The notes: generated by a model from the sequence alone, not told the origin. A DNA stretch of 64,000 nt from Calamus simplicifolius (GCA_900491605.1 UESW01001676.1:1-64000); one strand, 5' to 3'. Shown: positions 1 to 11,879, counted from the first letter of the stretch. A program made the numbers and translations.

Positions 1-297
1 AAAAAAATTAACACTCATAAAAAAATTAATAAAAAAATTAGATTCTATCATATTTTATTGTTTTTTAAAATATTTTCAAATAATTTGATGACAAATATAA
101 AAAATATAAATATATTTTTAAAACATGGGCAACTTAATTTTTTTTAAAAAAAGTAACAGCTAGGGGGGTTTTCCGCACCCCCCGGTCCCTTCAAAAATTT
201 TTTTTAACACTCATGAAAAAAAATTAACACAAAAATTTAGATTCTATTATATTTTATTGTTTTAAAAATATTTTTAAATAATTTGATGACAAATATT
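1..297. repeat. Direct duplication of an AT-rich segment
   Basis: Two copies of one roughly 100-bp AT-rich segment lie at about 1-113 and 201-297. Both contain the order TTAACACTCAT, TTAGATTCTAT, TTTTATTGTTTT and AATTTGATGACAAATAT. A short G/C tract (TAGGGGGGTTTTCCGCACCCCCC, at about 161-183) lies between them. No coding potential is seen. This could be the edge of a repeat array cut by the window start. Confidence 0.7.
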
Positions 298-937
298 TAA
301 AAAATGTGACTACTAATCTAATTTTTTATTAGATTAGTTATAAATTAATTAATTTATGTCATTAGTCGGAGCTCTTTGGATAGACTGATTTAGCTCATCA
401 ATCATGACTCTTTTTAAATCAACTGATTAAACTCATAAATCGTAGCTATTTAGGTCAACTAATTTAGCTCATTAACCAAACTCTTAGATTAGGTAATTTC
501 AAAATTGCAGTCGTAGCTTTTCATTTCTTTATAGCTGTTTATGCAATAATATTTGTGCATTTGTAGTTATTTACAATTGTTATGTTGATTATTTACATTC
601 TGCTTCAAATTGAATGATGCATTAAATTATGTAATGCTAGATAGAAAGTCTTGTTGTATTATTATTTAATTTTCAGCAACAAATTAGTAGTTTCAATGAT
701 TTATATTTTAGTCTTCACAAACATTTATATTCGACATAATAATCTTAAGAAGTCAGTGACTATATATATAGAACACTATTCCTATATATGTATAATTGAC
801 AAGAAGTTAAGAATAACAAGCATAAGTTCGATTGTCTTCGGATTTCCATATTATTAATCACAGCACTATAACCTTTAGACCCGTTTGAGAATTTGTAAGA
901 CTTAGTCTTGCAAATTCTCAAATTGTCCTAGTGGACA
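298..937. other. AT-rich intergenic stretch, no gene seen
   Basis: The stretch is AT-rich with a few local near-repeats (GGTCAACTAATTTAGCTCATTAA-like units around 380-470). The only open frame, at 651-857, has the lysine, isoleucine and tyrosine-rich composition expected of random AT-rich DNA. A small hairpin with arms GTTTGAGAATTTG and CAAATTCTCAAAT lies near 891-925, just before the larger fold-back element. Confidence 0.5.
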
Positions 938-1142
938 GTTTGAGAATATTTTTTGCGATATGTTAGTTTGCTATTAATCATCATTGGGTGAGATTGCGGT
1001 TTGTATTTGCTCATATGTTCTCCTAGTGTGGCATATATGCCACACATTTAGGAGAACATATGAAAATGCTGTTAAAATTTCAACGTAACCGATCGATGAT
1101 AATTAATAGCAGAATAACATATCACAAAAAAATATTCTTGAA
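938..1142. repeat. Fold-back (inverted-repeat) element, MITE-like
   Basis: The arms at about 938-1035 and 1036-1142 are imperfect reverse complements over their full length. The outer ends are GAGAATATTTTTTGCGATAT and its counterpart ATATCACAAAAAAATATTCT. The centre is a perfect palindrome, TGTGGCATATATGCCACA, at 1027-1044, flanked by CATATGTTCTCCTA and TAGGAGAACATATG. No open frame is present. Such structures are typical of MITEs or fold-back transposons; the family and target duplication are not identified. Confidence 0.8.
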
Positions 1143-1517
1143 TGGGATAGGGCCTTACCTTTTAGACATGGAGTGAAGGTGGAATTAAATTAGGACACTT
1201 GAATGCTTGTGAAGTCTCATGATTGAACGGACCGCCTTGCGGGCCGACCCGAACTCAAGCCCTAGCATTAGCCTGGCATGAACCTGTGCCTCGGTCCTTG
1301 CTAGCACGCCAAGGATCGTAGCCGTGGCCGGGCCTTGCAGGGTAGGGACCTTAGTTGTCTAAAAAAAAATTGGTTTAGTTATAAATTATTTAAATGGTTG
1401 TTATTAACCTAAGTTGTGTAAAAGAAATAATTTAGTTATATTTTTAGTAATGCTAATATAGTTTTATAATGTGGTTTCCTTTAATGGTTTACCAGAAATT
1501 GTATAAGTCGGTCAAAA
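1143..1517. other. Intergenic or CACTA 5' flank, no gene
   Basis: There is no open frame of note. A GC-richer piece at 1220-1350 contains repeated GCCTTGC and GGCC words and contrasts with AT-rich flanks, so it may be a separate repeat insertion. No CACTA-type left terminus (CACTACAAG) is visible here, although the transposase coding region begins just downstream. Confidence 0.4.
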
Positions 1518-2296
1518 ATGAGCGGGGCTCGCTCGTGGATGTATGCAAGGATAAAAGATGGCTTGCTTAATCCAGATTTTCTGAATGGATTGGAAGAATT
1601 TATTGCATTTGCATGTAGCCAACCTGAATGGATGGATGGGCCTAGGATTAGGTGCCCATGCAACTATCACAGGTGTCAGAATAAAGCCTACAGAGATGTC
1701 GAAACTGTTAAGGTGCATCTGTGTAAAAAGGGGTTTGTTCCTAATTACGATGTTTGGTACTGTCATGGTGAACCAGAGGAAATTCCAGCAGTTGTTACAA
1801 GCCAACAAGTGTCAATTCCCATTGATGAACCATTTGTGAATCTAAACACATATGAAGAAATGGTAATGAATTCAATCAGAATACATTTATGGAAGAACCA
1901 AATCCAGATGCACAGCAATTTTATGATATGTTGCATGCTGCAAATCAAGAATTGTATCCTGGTTGTGAGGGTCATTCATAGTTGTCTACGGCTGCTCGGT
2001 TGCTGAATATTAAGGCAGAACATCGATTATTAGAAAAGGCGTTTAATTCTGTAGCTGGGTTAATCAAGGAAATTTTGCCAAATAATAATGTTGTAGCAGA
2101 CAGTTTTTACTCAACAAAGAAGTTGTTGCGTGGGCTTGGGCTCCCGGTTAATAAGATCGATTGTTGCTTGAACAATTGTATGATATATTGGGTGAAGACT
2201 CGGAGCTAAGATGGTGTAAGATTTGTGGGCAATCGAGGTACAAAAATGGCGAAGGGGGAGCTAGTACAAGTAGGAGAAAAGTGTTCCTTACAATAG
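1518..2296 (+). pseudogene. CACTA transposase, N-terminal part (transposase-associated domain)
   Basis: The open frame from the ATG at 1518 begins MSGARSWMYARIKDG and matches the plant transposase-associated domain (Transpos_assoc) that precedes Transposase_21 in CACTA elements. Diagnostic parts are WMYARIKDG, the RCPCNYHRC metal-binding-like cluster, and VKVHLCKKGFVPNY followed by WYCHGE. From about 1860 the coding sense moves between frames: PNPDAQQFYDMLHAAN and LLNIKAEHRLLEKAFN are recognisable in different frames, with an in-frame stop near 1979. A further Cys-containing piece with WCKICG runs up to the next block. At least three frame breaks are needed to read it through, so it is not functional. 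Confidence 0.85.
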
Positions 2297-2297
2297 G

Positions 2298-3224
2298 ATG
2301 CATTACTTTCCTCTGACTCCACGCCTGCAGAGATTATACAGATCTGAGGCTACAGCTGCTGATATGAGATGGCATGCCGAACATGAATCTAAAGAGGATG
2401 AAATGCGGCTTCCATCAGATTCAAAAGCTTGGAAGCATTTCAATGAAAATCATCCTGATTTTGCTGAAGATATATGGAATGTCAGATTAGGTCTTTGTAC
2501 CGATGGCTTCCAACCATTCGGTCAAGCGGGGCAACAGTATTCATGTTGGCCTGTGATACTGACTGTATATAACCTTCCTCCATGGAAGTGCATGAAAGAT
2601 ACTGCAATGTTTTTGACAATTTTGGTTCCAGGACCATCAAATCCAAAGGAAAAGATTGATGTCTTCCTGCAACCGTTGGTGGCCGAATTAAAAATGTTGT
2701 GGGAAACAGGAGTCGTAGCCTACGACATTTCTATGAAACAGAATTTCATCATGAGAGTTGCTTTGATGTGGACAATAAGTGACTTCCTGGCATATGCAAT
2801 GTTGTCTGGTTGGAGCACTGCTGGACGTCTGGCATGCCCTCATTGCATGTATGATTCGGATGCATTTACATTGCAGAAGAGTGGTAAGCAGTCATGGTTT
2901 GATAATCATAGGAAGTTCTTGCCCCCAAATCATCCTTACAGGCGTAACTTGATCGCCTTCCGGAAGAACAAAGCAGTCACAAAATTCGCCAAACCGGTTA
3001 GGTCCGGCACGGATATATTTGATACTATAGAGCATTTGGGGTTGAGGTATGCTTGGGAACCAGATGCAGATAGAATAAATGGCCGTATATGTAAAGAACA
3101 TAACTGGAAGAAGCGGAGTATATTTTGGGATTTGCCTTATTGGAGCACAAATCTCATCCGGCACAACTTGGATGTTATGCATATCGAGAAAAAATTTTTG
3201 ATAACATATTTAACACGGTGCTAA
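2298..3224 (+). pseudogene. CACTA transposase core (Transposase_21 domain)
   Basis: This is the longest uninterrupted block (308 codons) of the transposase. It begins MHYFPLTPRLQRLY and includes the family hallmarks DMRWHAEHESKEDEM, RLGLCTDGFQPFG, YSCWPVILTVYNLPPW, LTILVPGPSNPKEKIDVFL, LSGWSTAGRLACPHC and HNLDVMHIEK. The domain is usually taken as the catalytic part of TNPD-like proteins. The start used here is only the first ATG in the open frame; the ancestral reading enters from the N-terminal piece. The frame ends at 3224 in the middle of the expected domain sequence, and the continuation lies in another frame, so this is a fragment. Confidence 0.92.
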
Positions 3225-5202
3225 ACATCCTGGGAAAAACAAAAGACACTGCAAAGTCAAGAGAAGAACTTAATCAGTATTGCAGAAGAGGTGATTTGAG
3301 GAGGAGTACCGACGGGACCTATCCTAAAGCCTGTTACACTCTTGACAGAAATTCATGAGAAGTTTTATGTAACTGGCTTAGAGGGTTAAAATTTTCAGAT
3401 GGTTATGCCTCAAATATCGGTAGGTGTGTGGACATGCATAAGCTCAAGTTGTTCGGCATGAAGAGTCACGACTATCATGTTTTCATGCAACGGTTATTGC
3501 CTATAGCTTTTCGTGAGTTGCTTCCGCACACAGGTCTGGTTCTTCAAGGAGTTGTCTGCCACAGTCATTACTTCTGCATCCATGGCAAGGCTTGAGGAGG
3601 AAATTCCAATTATTTTATGCAAGCTGGAGCGAATATTTCCTCCAGTTTTTTTGACTCAATGGAGCATTTACCGGTTCACTTGCCATACGAAGCGAGCATA
3701 GCTGGTCCCATGCAGTATCGCTGGATGTATCCTTTCGAGAGGTAAATATATACATCATTAAGACATATTGACATTTCAAATATTATTTCATTGCGAGAAA
3801 ATTGGTTAATTTTTTGTCTTAACTTTACATATAGGTACCTTAAGAAGTTAAAAAATAATGTGCGTAATAAGGCAAGGGTTGAAGGTTCTATATGCAATGC
3901 ACACTTGGTCGAAGAAGTTTCAGCTTTTGCCTCGCATTACTTTGAGGGTCACGTCCACACGAGGAGCCAAAATCTTGGTCGTAACGATGACGTATGTGTG
4001 GACGAAGGAGAACCTAATGACGGTAGAATATCAATTTTTAAAGGTATCGGCCGTTCATTTGGGGGGCAGAAGTCAAGAAATCTTAGCGATATGGAGTATA
4101 ATGCAGCACATTATTATATCCTAATGAACTGTAGAGAAGTCGATCCATATATTGAGTAAGTGTATACTTCAATGCTTAATTGGAACTTCTAATTTAAATT
4201 ACAATATACCACAATATTTAATTGCTAACATCAGTTTTAATCCTTATCATCCCATAAGGATGTTTTGTGATAGACAACGACAGATGAATCCCGACATCAG
4301 TCAAGTTGCAATTGGACAGAAGTTAGAAACGGAGTTCGCTTACTGGTTTTATGAATTTGTGAGTAGTATCACTCAATCAATTTCAGTAATGGCTTTAATT
4401 TTTGAATTGGTTGTGAATAGCTTATTAATTTATAGGTAAACGGTCCATGGTCCCCAACCGATAATATTTTCATTAAATGTCTATCGCAATGGCCATTGAA
4501 GACCGTAACAACCTCTACTGGCTATTTTGTTAATGGGTACAATTTTAGATTGAACGATTAGCAGCTTCAAGAGGCACGCAGAACTGGGGTGTGTGTGTTA
4601 AAGGAGAAAGTGTTGGAGCAAATATGCAGGATTATTACGGAAAGTTAGTAGAGGTGGTTGAAGTTGAATATCTCGGTTGGCCTATGAAACGAACCGTATT
4701 GTTTCATTGCGATTGGTTCGATCCGACAGTTCCTGTGGGCAAAAGGGTTCATAACGACTACAATTTGGTTGAAGTGAACCATCGACGAAGATTGCAGAAA
4801 TATGACCATTCATCCTTGCATCCCAAGCTCAGCAAGTGTTTTACTGCGGATATCCAAGTTTGCGCAACGACAAGTGAGATTGGTGGGCTGTTTCTAAGAT
4901 CGTCCCACATTCAACAATCTTATTAGAGGAGAGTTCATCAAGTCAATCAGCCGAGTGCCCTGCATTTCAAGAGGATGAGATGGAAATGCATGCAATTGAG
5001 GACGACACAAGGGCTCCTGAAACATCACTTAGAGATCCAAATGGTGATGTCCAAGAAATTGCGGATGTAAATGTTCGGTTTCCTTCCGATGATAATGAAA
5101 CTGAATCGCAGTCGATACGGCATCGGATGTTGAACCAACATTTCATGAAACAAATGACACCGATTAAACATAGAGGTTTTTTTAAATTTAACTTTATTTT
5201 AT
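3225..5202 (+). pseudogene. CACTA transposase C-terminal part (DUF4218 and DUF4216 regions)
   Basis: Family blocks occur in the usual order: SHDYHVFMQRLLPIAFRELL and DSMEHLPVHLPYEA (DUF4218-like, 3460-3700), FASHYFEGHVHTR (about 3930), then WPMKRTVLFHCDWFDPTV and NLVEVNHRRRLQKY (DUF4216-like, 4670-4800). Three introns with GT-AG ends fit: 3742-3834, 4156-4234 and 4359-4435. The frame is lost again near 3240-3370, at an in-frame TAG at 4559, and near 4805. An acidic tail (EMHAIEDDTRAPETSLRD) follows at 4980-5202. The spacing and domain order match one gene with the two blocks upstream. Confidence 0.85.
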
Positions 5203-5271
5203 AAGTGGTAAATTTTTACATAGTCAATCATTAATCGTAATTTAATTGCATGAATCTTTAGTATTTTCAGT

Positions 5272-6786
5272 ATGACGGGCAGAGGTAGATCTACCGACGA
5301 CATACGGAATGAGCAGGGACGTAGCTCTACTGCATCAGATCACATGAGCTTTGGAGATGGAGAGTTCGGATCACCACACATCGCACAGCCTTCGATCTCT
5401 CTAGCAGTCGGCGGTGATCCTGCATTGGTATTACCATCCAGCCGATCGGCACATACCTCCGAGAGTTCTTCCACCATCGGCCGCACCGTACTTCGACTTG
5501 ATGCTCATGGGCTGTAAGTATATATTAATTAAAAATATATGTTTATGTTTTTAAGTCAATTACTTATAAACATGCATTTTTTTAACAGATTTATTGAGCA
5601 GCATCATGTATCCAGCCACATCAGCGCCGTATTTCAGAGGCGTGCAGATCCCAGTGGCTACGATTGGTGCCACGTATCTCCAGCCACAAGGGAGTTTTAT
5701 TTTTCTGAGTTTCAGGTAAACTTATTAAATACAATTTATCACTGATATAAATTTTTTAATCTTAATAAATTCTGAAACTAACTATTTATTTTAATGCAGA
5801 AAAAGTTTACATGGGACCCTGCCAGCCATGATGCCATTAGGGCAGCATGGGAGGCTCTTACGAGACGCCGATACTCCGACATGCTTTATCATTGGAGGTC
5901 ATCGGGTCAGCGTCCTGCGCATGTGCCAGAGGGTATTTGGCACGAGTGGCAGCAGGCCTGGCAGTCCGTTGGCTGGCGCAGGAGGTCCGCATCAGCCAGC
6001 ATGAACCGCCGATCCGAGAAGGGCGGTCCTGGCACAGGTCTCTCCCGCCATACTTCGGGCTCCATTTCGATTCAGGAGCACAGATGCCGTATGGTAAGAA
6101 AACATAAATAATTTAATTACTAATTTAGTTATTTACAAATATTTGTATTAATATCAATTTTTTTATTGTTATAGTCTGAGCAGGAGGGCGGAGATCCTGG
6201 TGAGTTTCGTCTATTCAGGGCGACACACACCAGGAGGGACGGTTCCTTGGTCGACACGCGATCACGGGAGGTTGCGGTAAGAAATTAGCTTTATGTAGTA
6301 TCTGTTTAATTTCTAAAATTTTATTTCGAGAAATTTATTAACTCATTTATTTTGATTTTATAATTCAAAGACACGAGTCGAGGAGCTTCGCTCCCAGGCA
6401 TCGCAGGTCGACTCCACTGATGGGGAGACGCCCGTCGAACTCTCAGCAGAGGAGAGTCGGCGTGTGTTTTTGGAGGTTGTTGGTGCCCAGCCGCGAGACC
6501 GCAGGGTCTATGGTCTGGGCACTAGAGCTCCTACATATTTTCCCCATCAGGCCTCCAGCTCGCAATTTTCTGGTGATATTCCTGCCGAGCGTTTAGATGA
6601 CATTCGGAGATCCATTACGGAGGAGGTTCGGCAGGACGTTCGTCAGGAGGTTGGCAGGAGGTTCCGCAGAAGGTCGAGCACGAGTTCGAGCAGCGTATGC
6701 GAGGCCGGGATCAGGAGCTTGCAGAAGTGCGAGATCAGATGCGTCATTTGCAGGATATGGTTAGCCGCTTGTCGCAAGGTCTCTAG
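5272..6786 (+). CDS. Second CACTA gene, Transposase_24 family (Ptta/En/Spm), five exons
   Basis: Proposed exons are 5272-5513, 5589-5715, 5800-6093, 6175-6276 and 6371-6786, all with GT-AG introns and compatible phases. The protein starts MTGRGRSTDD with a Ser-rich, low-complexity N-terminus. Exons 2-5 carry Transposase_24 signatures: EFYFSEFQKKFTWDP, AWEALTRRRYSDMLYHW, GIWHEWQQAWQ, FRATHTRRDGSLVDTRS and RVYGLGT. The last exon switches frame near 6650. In the shifted frame the end reads RMRGRDQELAEVRDQMRHL, a probable coiled coil, and stops at 6784-6786, so one indel has probably occurred. In CACTA elements this second gene is thought to give an accessory DNA-binding protein, but its role here is inferred from the family only. 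Confidence 0.75.
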
Positions 6787-6984
6787 CCTCCACGTGATCG
6801 CTCAGATTCTTGATGTATTTTTTTTCTTTTTATATGTTGTACATGAAAACTTTAAAATTTTAATATATTAATTATTTTTAGAAATTGAATGATTATTGTT
6901 TGGATCAATATGAGTGAAGAATGTTTCTATCAATATTTAAATGTAATGAAATTGTATTAACCGTTTTAATTTTTAATATTTTAT

Positions 6985-7579
6985 ATTTTTTAAAAAATTT
7001 AATTAGTGACGCATTAGCGACTGAAATTGCATCGCTAATATTTTCAAAATTTTATTATTAAATATTGCGATGCAATGACCTGGCATCACAATAATTTTAA
7101 AAAAAATTAATAGCGACGCATTAGCGACTCAAATTGCGTCGCTATTATATCTAAAATATTATTATTAAATATTGCGATGCAATGACCTTGCATCGCAATA
7201 TTTTAAAAAAAATTTCTTGGCGACGCATTAGCGACTCAAATTGCGTCGCTATTATATTAAAAATATTATTATTAAATATTGCGACGCAACTAAATGCATC
7301 GCAATATTGCGACGCAATTGAATGTGTTGCAATATTTAATAATAATTTTAAATATTAAAAATTAGTTTTAAATTTAGCGATGTATTTGGATGCGTCGCAA
7401 TATTGCGACGCATTGTTGCATCGCAGAGAGTCGCAATATTGCGACGCAATTGCGACAAATAGAGATTGCGATGGACATCTGAGCGACGCCGTCATTGCGT
7501 CGCTATTGCGTCGCAATAGCACGTTTAGCGACGCAATTGCGACGCATTTGGGCGTCGCAATATTTTTTCCCTTGTAGTG
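6985..7579. repeat. CACTA subterminal repeats and right terminal inverted repeat
   Basis: GACGCATTAGCGACT and ATTGCGTCGCTATTAT, in direct and inverted arrangements, recur more than ten times between about 7005 and 7560, becoming denser toward the end. The last bases CCCTTGTAGTG are the inverted CACTA terminus at 7579. Subterminal arrays like this bind the element-encoded accessory protein in En/Spm. An open frame at 7380-7577 is a by-product of the repeat. Confidence 0.9.
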
Positions 7580-8500
7580 AGAATTAGGAATGGTTTATTG
7601 TGATGAATTTAAAAAAATAGTAGTATTTATAGGAGCTTAAAAAATATTTTATCAAAATACCTTCTAAATAGTATGTTTAATTGTTTATAGATGTAAGAGG
7701 ATATATTTTAGCTTTTTTATTAATTTGATTATAAATAAATTTATATACTATATTGATCAAAACATCTTCAGAATGTATCTATTTATGGTTGGTGGAAGGG
7801 TTATATGGGTACAGATAATCATTAGTGTAGTGATCCAATATTTTTAATCTCTTAGATGAGATAAAAATTATTATTTTTTGGATAGTGAGCTTAATTTCAT
7901 GATGGTCATAAATTACTATTAAAATAAGAATACCAAATAAAATGATCTTATCAATTTTTTTAAGATTACTGGTAATATTTTAAGAATCACCTCATATCAA
8001 ACATTACTTTAAGATATGGTTGGGATCATTAGGTTAAAGAGTGATTCTAAATGCGAGATTGATTTAGAATTATCATCGCTAGGGTGCAGCTAACTATAAT
8101 GATTTTATCACCTCCATCTAAATCATGGGTGGTTCATTTCATACCAAACCCCTCTTAAATATTCTTAGCCTTTATTTGTATGATGAGTACTTTATTTAGT
8201 ACGTTAGTGTAAGACGATTTTGTACTAAATGCTCGGCGTTCTTAGTCTATTTGCAAGTTGTGGGTTCTATCCAGCATCTCAACGTTTAGATACGGCATAC
8301 AAAGGGACAAGAATCCTCGCCACATAAAGGTCTAAGAGGAACTTGATTAACGAAAAAGCTTTGCTGCACCATCTTTCGATGCAGCAAGTGTGCATCGATC
8401 GTGCGGATTGATCGTTCGCGCATGTAGTAGCCCAATGGGTCTTATTGCACATTGCTATTCTTGAGTCCAATTTTTTTTATATGGATTGTAAATCTTTACT
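7580..8500. other. Intergenic AT-rich stretch, nothing recognised
   Basis: No domain or repeat end could be identified. A short palindromic-looking GATCGTGCGGATTGATCGTTCG lies near 8396-8417 and may belong to an old repeat. The minus-strand open frame at 8279-8470 has no recognisable content. Confidence 0.4.
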
Positions 8501-10260
8501 TTTTCTAGGCAATCCCAAACATGTAAATGCCTCAAACTGGGTTTCCTTCCTGTCTATAGTTTAAAAGAAGTCTTTAGAACACTTTACTAAAAACTCTATT
8601 TAACAAATACATAGCGATCTATAAAGCATGCATCCACAATGACAAGGTTAATGATGAATTGCTTAATATATTCCTAACCATGTCTATTAGAATTGATTAC
8701 GCCTTTCTGCAATATTATTTTGCTATGATGTTTTAGGCATTATGTATTGAGCGCATATGCCATGCTTTTCAAGAAATTTGGCAAATAGACCAAGGTATTG
8801 TCAAGATTCATTATACTTTCCATAATATTCACCGCCTCTATTAGATCTGACAATTTTTACTTTCTATCAAGTTATCTTTCAACCTCATTGATAAACACTT
8901 CTAGAGCATCTCGAATTGAGACTTTTTATGCAACAAATAGATATAGCCATAACATAAAAAATCATCAATAAAGATGATAAAATACTTTTCTCTACCAAAA
9001 GATAGAACATCAAAAGGCCTACCTATATCGAAGTGTATAATTTCAAGGAGTTATGTACTTCTTGTAGCACTTTTCTTGATTGTGTATTTTATGTGTTTTC
9101 TTTTAATATAATCCACACATATTCCAAGATCAGTAAAATCCTAATCAGAAAGAATTTTATTCTTTATTAATCTCTTAATTCTTTCTTTGGATATATGATC
9201 CAAACGTTTATGTCACAAGTAAGCTAATTGTTCATTCACTAAACCATGTTTAGTACTAACATTATAATGCAAGGTTAACAATGTCTCAGCAAAAAAATTA
9301 TCAAGCTTAAATTTGTACAAACCATCAAAATAATATCAGAACCAATGAGATGATTGTGTTTAAACAAATTGAAACATCTATTCCCAAATTTTTAAACAAT
9401 ATCTAATCAAGTCAAGTTTAAATAAAGATATTAAATTATGAGAAATAGAAGGGATATAAAGTGTTTGAAAAAGATCTAAATGATGTCCAATATCTAAAAT
9501 CAAACAATAAGTTTCAACGGCTTCAACTGGATCTTTGACTCAGTTTTTCATGAAGACAAAGTTTTCATTTGGGTTTTTTGGTTTGGATTATAAGGAATCT
9601 CTGTATCGTATTAGAAACATGAGTGATACAACCAGTATCAATCCACCAAGTATTATAAGGAACTTCTGTTAGATTTGATTCGAAACATACAAAAGTCCTA
9701 GGCTTATCTTTCTTTTCGAACCATGCTTTATGCATTTCAAGTAATCTTTGTGATAGTATTCATGCTTTTTGCAAAAGTGGCACTTATCATCCTTTTGTTT
9801 CTTCTTATGGATTTGAGCAAATGATCCATTTGTCTTTAGTGATCATTGCTTGCTCTTTCCTTTTTATCGTTTTTTGATTTATTTCTAGCTATTTGCTGAC
9901 CCATGAGATTGATAGAGTGATTTTCTTGTTTCTTAAGCCTTGCTTCATCTTAAATGAGCATACTTTGCAGTTTATTCACATTTCACTTATCCTTCATAAT
10001 GTTATAACTCATATGAAATGGATCATACTTAGAAGGCAAGGAATTGATTATGAATTGCACAAGAAAATTCTCTTTCACTTCCAATCCCATAGACTTCAGT
10101 CTTGCTGCTATGTTCGTCATTTCAATGACATGCTCATGCATAGCAAGAGAACCATCAAACTGATTTTGTAAATTTGATAGCAAGTGTGATATCCTAGTTT
10201 GTATGTTGTCTCCCATAGTCCACTTAGTGTTCTCTTTTATGTTTCCTCTGATAGAGTGTT
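8500..10260 (-). pseudogene. Ty1-copia gag-pol fragment (gag, zinc knuckle, protease, integrase)
   Basis: Read on the minus strand from 10216 down, a gag piece (LLSNLQNQFDGSLAMHEHVI and LVQFIINSLPSKYDPFHMSY) is followed at about 9800-9720 by a zinc knuckle KCHFCKKHEYYHKDY (final Cys replaced), then a protease-like WWIDTGCITHVSN near 9640. An integrase piece FITFIDDFSRYGYIYLLHKK lies near 8970-8900. No reverse transcriptase or LTR was recognised next to it. Frames are broken throughout, so this is an old truncated insertion. Confidence 0.8.
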
Positions 10261-11040
10261 TAGCCTTTGATATGAATGAAAGATGATATAAATGAAAGAT
10301 AGTGTAAAGTTGATCATCAAGGATCTATATGAAAGATGCAACAAGAAAGATTAATTTATGTCTTTGTTTTGGCCAGTTTAATGATTTCGGGTGCCCAGTG
10401 AGGTGTGTTTGCATAGACTAGTTTTGCTAGCTGCTTTAATTAGCTTGTTTGAGCTTTGTTTTCTTCCTCTTTTTGGGGTGGAGGATTGATAAGCTGGTCT
10501 TCACCTTCCCTAGTTTGCCTTCTTATCTCATTGTATGAAACATGGAGCAGTCTTCACTGCTTTCTCAAGAAACCATCAATTTATGATTTTTTTTTAAAAA
10601 AATCACAGTAGACTGCAAGGAATTGTCCAGATTGGCCTTTTATGGTGCTTTCCAGTATAATAATATCAACAAAGATGGAGATGCCCCTATTTTTAAGGGC
10701 TCTATTGGAGTTCTTATTATAATGCTTCGAGTTAAATACCCTTTCAAGTTTTATAAAAATATTTTCTGGAGTTGGACCCTTTCCTGCACCTGTAAGCATT
10801 GATAATACGATGGATGATAAACATAAGTTTCTTATGTTACTGTAACCATAACTTTTTTTAGTTTAGTCTAGCTTCAAATTTGAACAGATCAAAAAATTCA
10901 AACCCATGAGTAAAAAAATAATGATAATAATAAATTTAAGTTTTCAAATTTGTGAGACAAAGCGGTTTGATCCATGCCCGTTCTTAATCATACTCCTGAT
11001 TTATGCACACTCTTGTTTTCTCAATTTTATAATCTTATTC
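10261..11040. other. Non-coding stretch between copia and LINE remnants
   Basis: No confident feature is seen. The minus-strand frame at 10581-10799 (72 codons) includes a plausible-looking stretch but matches no family I recognise. A T-tract with AAAAAA near 10588-10602 may mark a retroposed end. Confidence 0.35.
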
Positions 11041-11076
11041 TTCTCTCTCATCCTTTTTTTTGTTATAGACGGGCGA

Positions 11077-11877
11077 TCACACCACTCTGGCACAAGTCAA
11101 GCCCGAAAAATCGGAGTACAAAATTTGCTGCAATATAACAGAACAAGGGACCCCGGAATGCCAAATCCATCGGCCAGGATTGCGGGCAACAGAAGAAGCA
11201 ACATAATCAGCCGCAGCATTGGCTTCCCGATATATATGCTGAATCTCAAAGGCACTAGTAGACTGCAGAGTGACTAAAATGTCTCTAATCAGAGGATTTA
11301 GACAAGAATAAGAATCCTCATCCTGCCTTATCCATCTGATAATCGTAAGAGAGTCACCCTCTATAATCAGCCGACGATAGCCCAAATGTCGAACAACATG
11401 TGTGATACCATCCCATGCAGCCTGTAGCTCTGCCATAGGTACCGAAATGTCAATAGAGCTATGACCGCCAGCTGCTAGTAACAGACCCTTCGACCCACGG
11501 ATGACAAACCCAGAACCAGTAGTACGACCAGAGATAGAGCCATCAAAGTTTACTTCGACGTAACCCGGAGGTGGGGATGCCCAAGAGATGCAAATCGTAG
11601 ACCGGTTCGCTGACAAAGCAGCAGGGGAGTCCCAGTGGCCAGGCCCGTCAGTATGAGCACCAAAATAACAGCGAGTGTACTCCTTGGCATGTGAGAGAGC
11701 ACGGCGGATAATCGCCTGGGGTGAGGCCGTCTCCTCAGCAAAAACAATCTTATTCCTTGTTAGCCAAATATGATAAGCTACGTAGGCAGATAAAACACCC
11801 TGAGGACATGAACCATACTGAGAGAGTGATCGAATAGCATGCAGAAAGGAGAGCCGGATTGGTCCATCGTCCAACAA
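11077..11877 (-). pseudogene. LINE ORF2 C-terminus: RNase H domain
   Basis: This minus-strand frame of 266 codons ends the LINE ORF2. It contains an RVT_3-type RNase H: VNFDGSISGRTTGSGFVIRG, PMAELQAAWDGI, LIIEGDSLTIIRWI and HIYREANAAADYVAS. The D, E, D and final D positions of the fold are visible in these motifs (FDGS, AELQAAW, EGDS, NAAAD). The frame joins the zinc-binding region near 11880 only through a frameshift, and the N-terminal part lies in the next upstream frame. Confidence 0.88.
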
Positions 11878-11879
11878 CC

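Larger units (their letters stand above)
1518..7579 (+). mobile_element. CACTA (En/Spm) DNA transposon, autonomous type, decayed
   Basis: In order on the plus strand the element carries a transposase remnant (1518-5202), a second element gene of the Transposase_24 family (5272-6786), a field of subterminal GCGACGCAATT-type repeats (6985-7570) and a right terminus ending at 7579. The reverse complement of that terminus reads CACTACAAGGGAAAAAATAT, the classical CACTA start. The next three bases (AGA, 7580-7582) would be one copy of the 3-bp target duplication. No matching left terminus was found within 1-1517, so the left end is deleted, obscured by the fold-back element, or outside the window. 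Multiple frameshifts in the transposase make it non-autonomous now. Confidence 0.9.

Noticed and set aside
651..857. 68-codon ORF with hydrophobic and tyrosine-rich composition
   Set aside because: Typical random frame in AT-rich DNA; no context.
7005..7570. Regularly repeated GCGACGCAATT-type motifs considered as a CRISPR array
   Set aside because: Repeats are inverted and irregular, have no unique equal-length spacers, and sit at a CACTA terminus in a plant genome.
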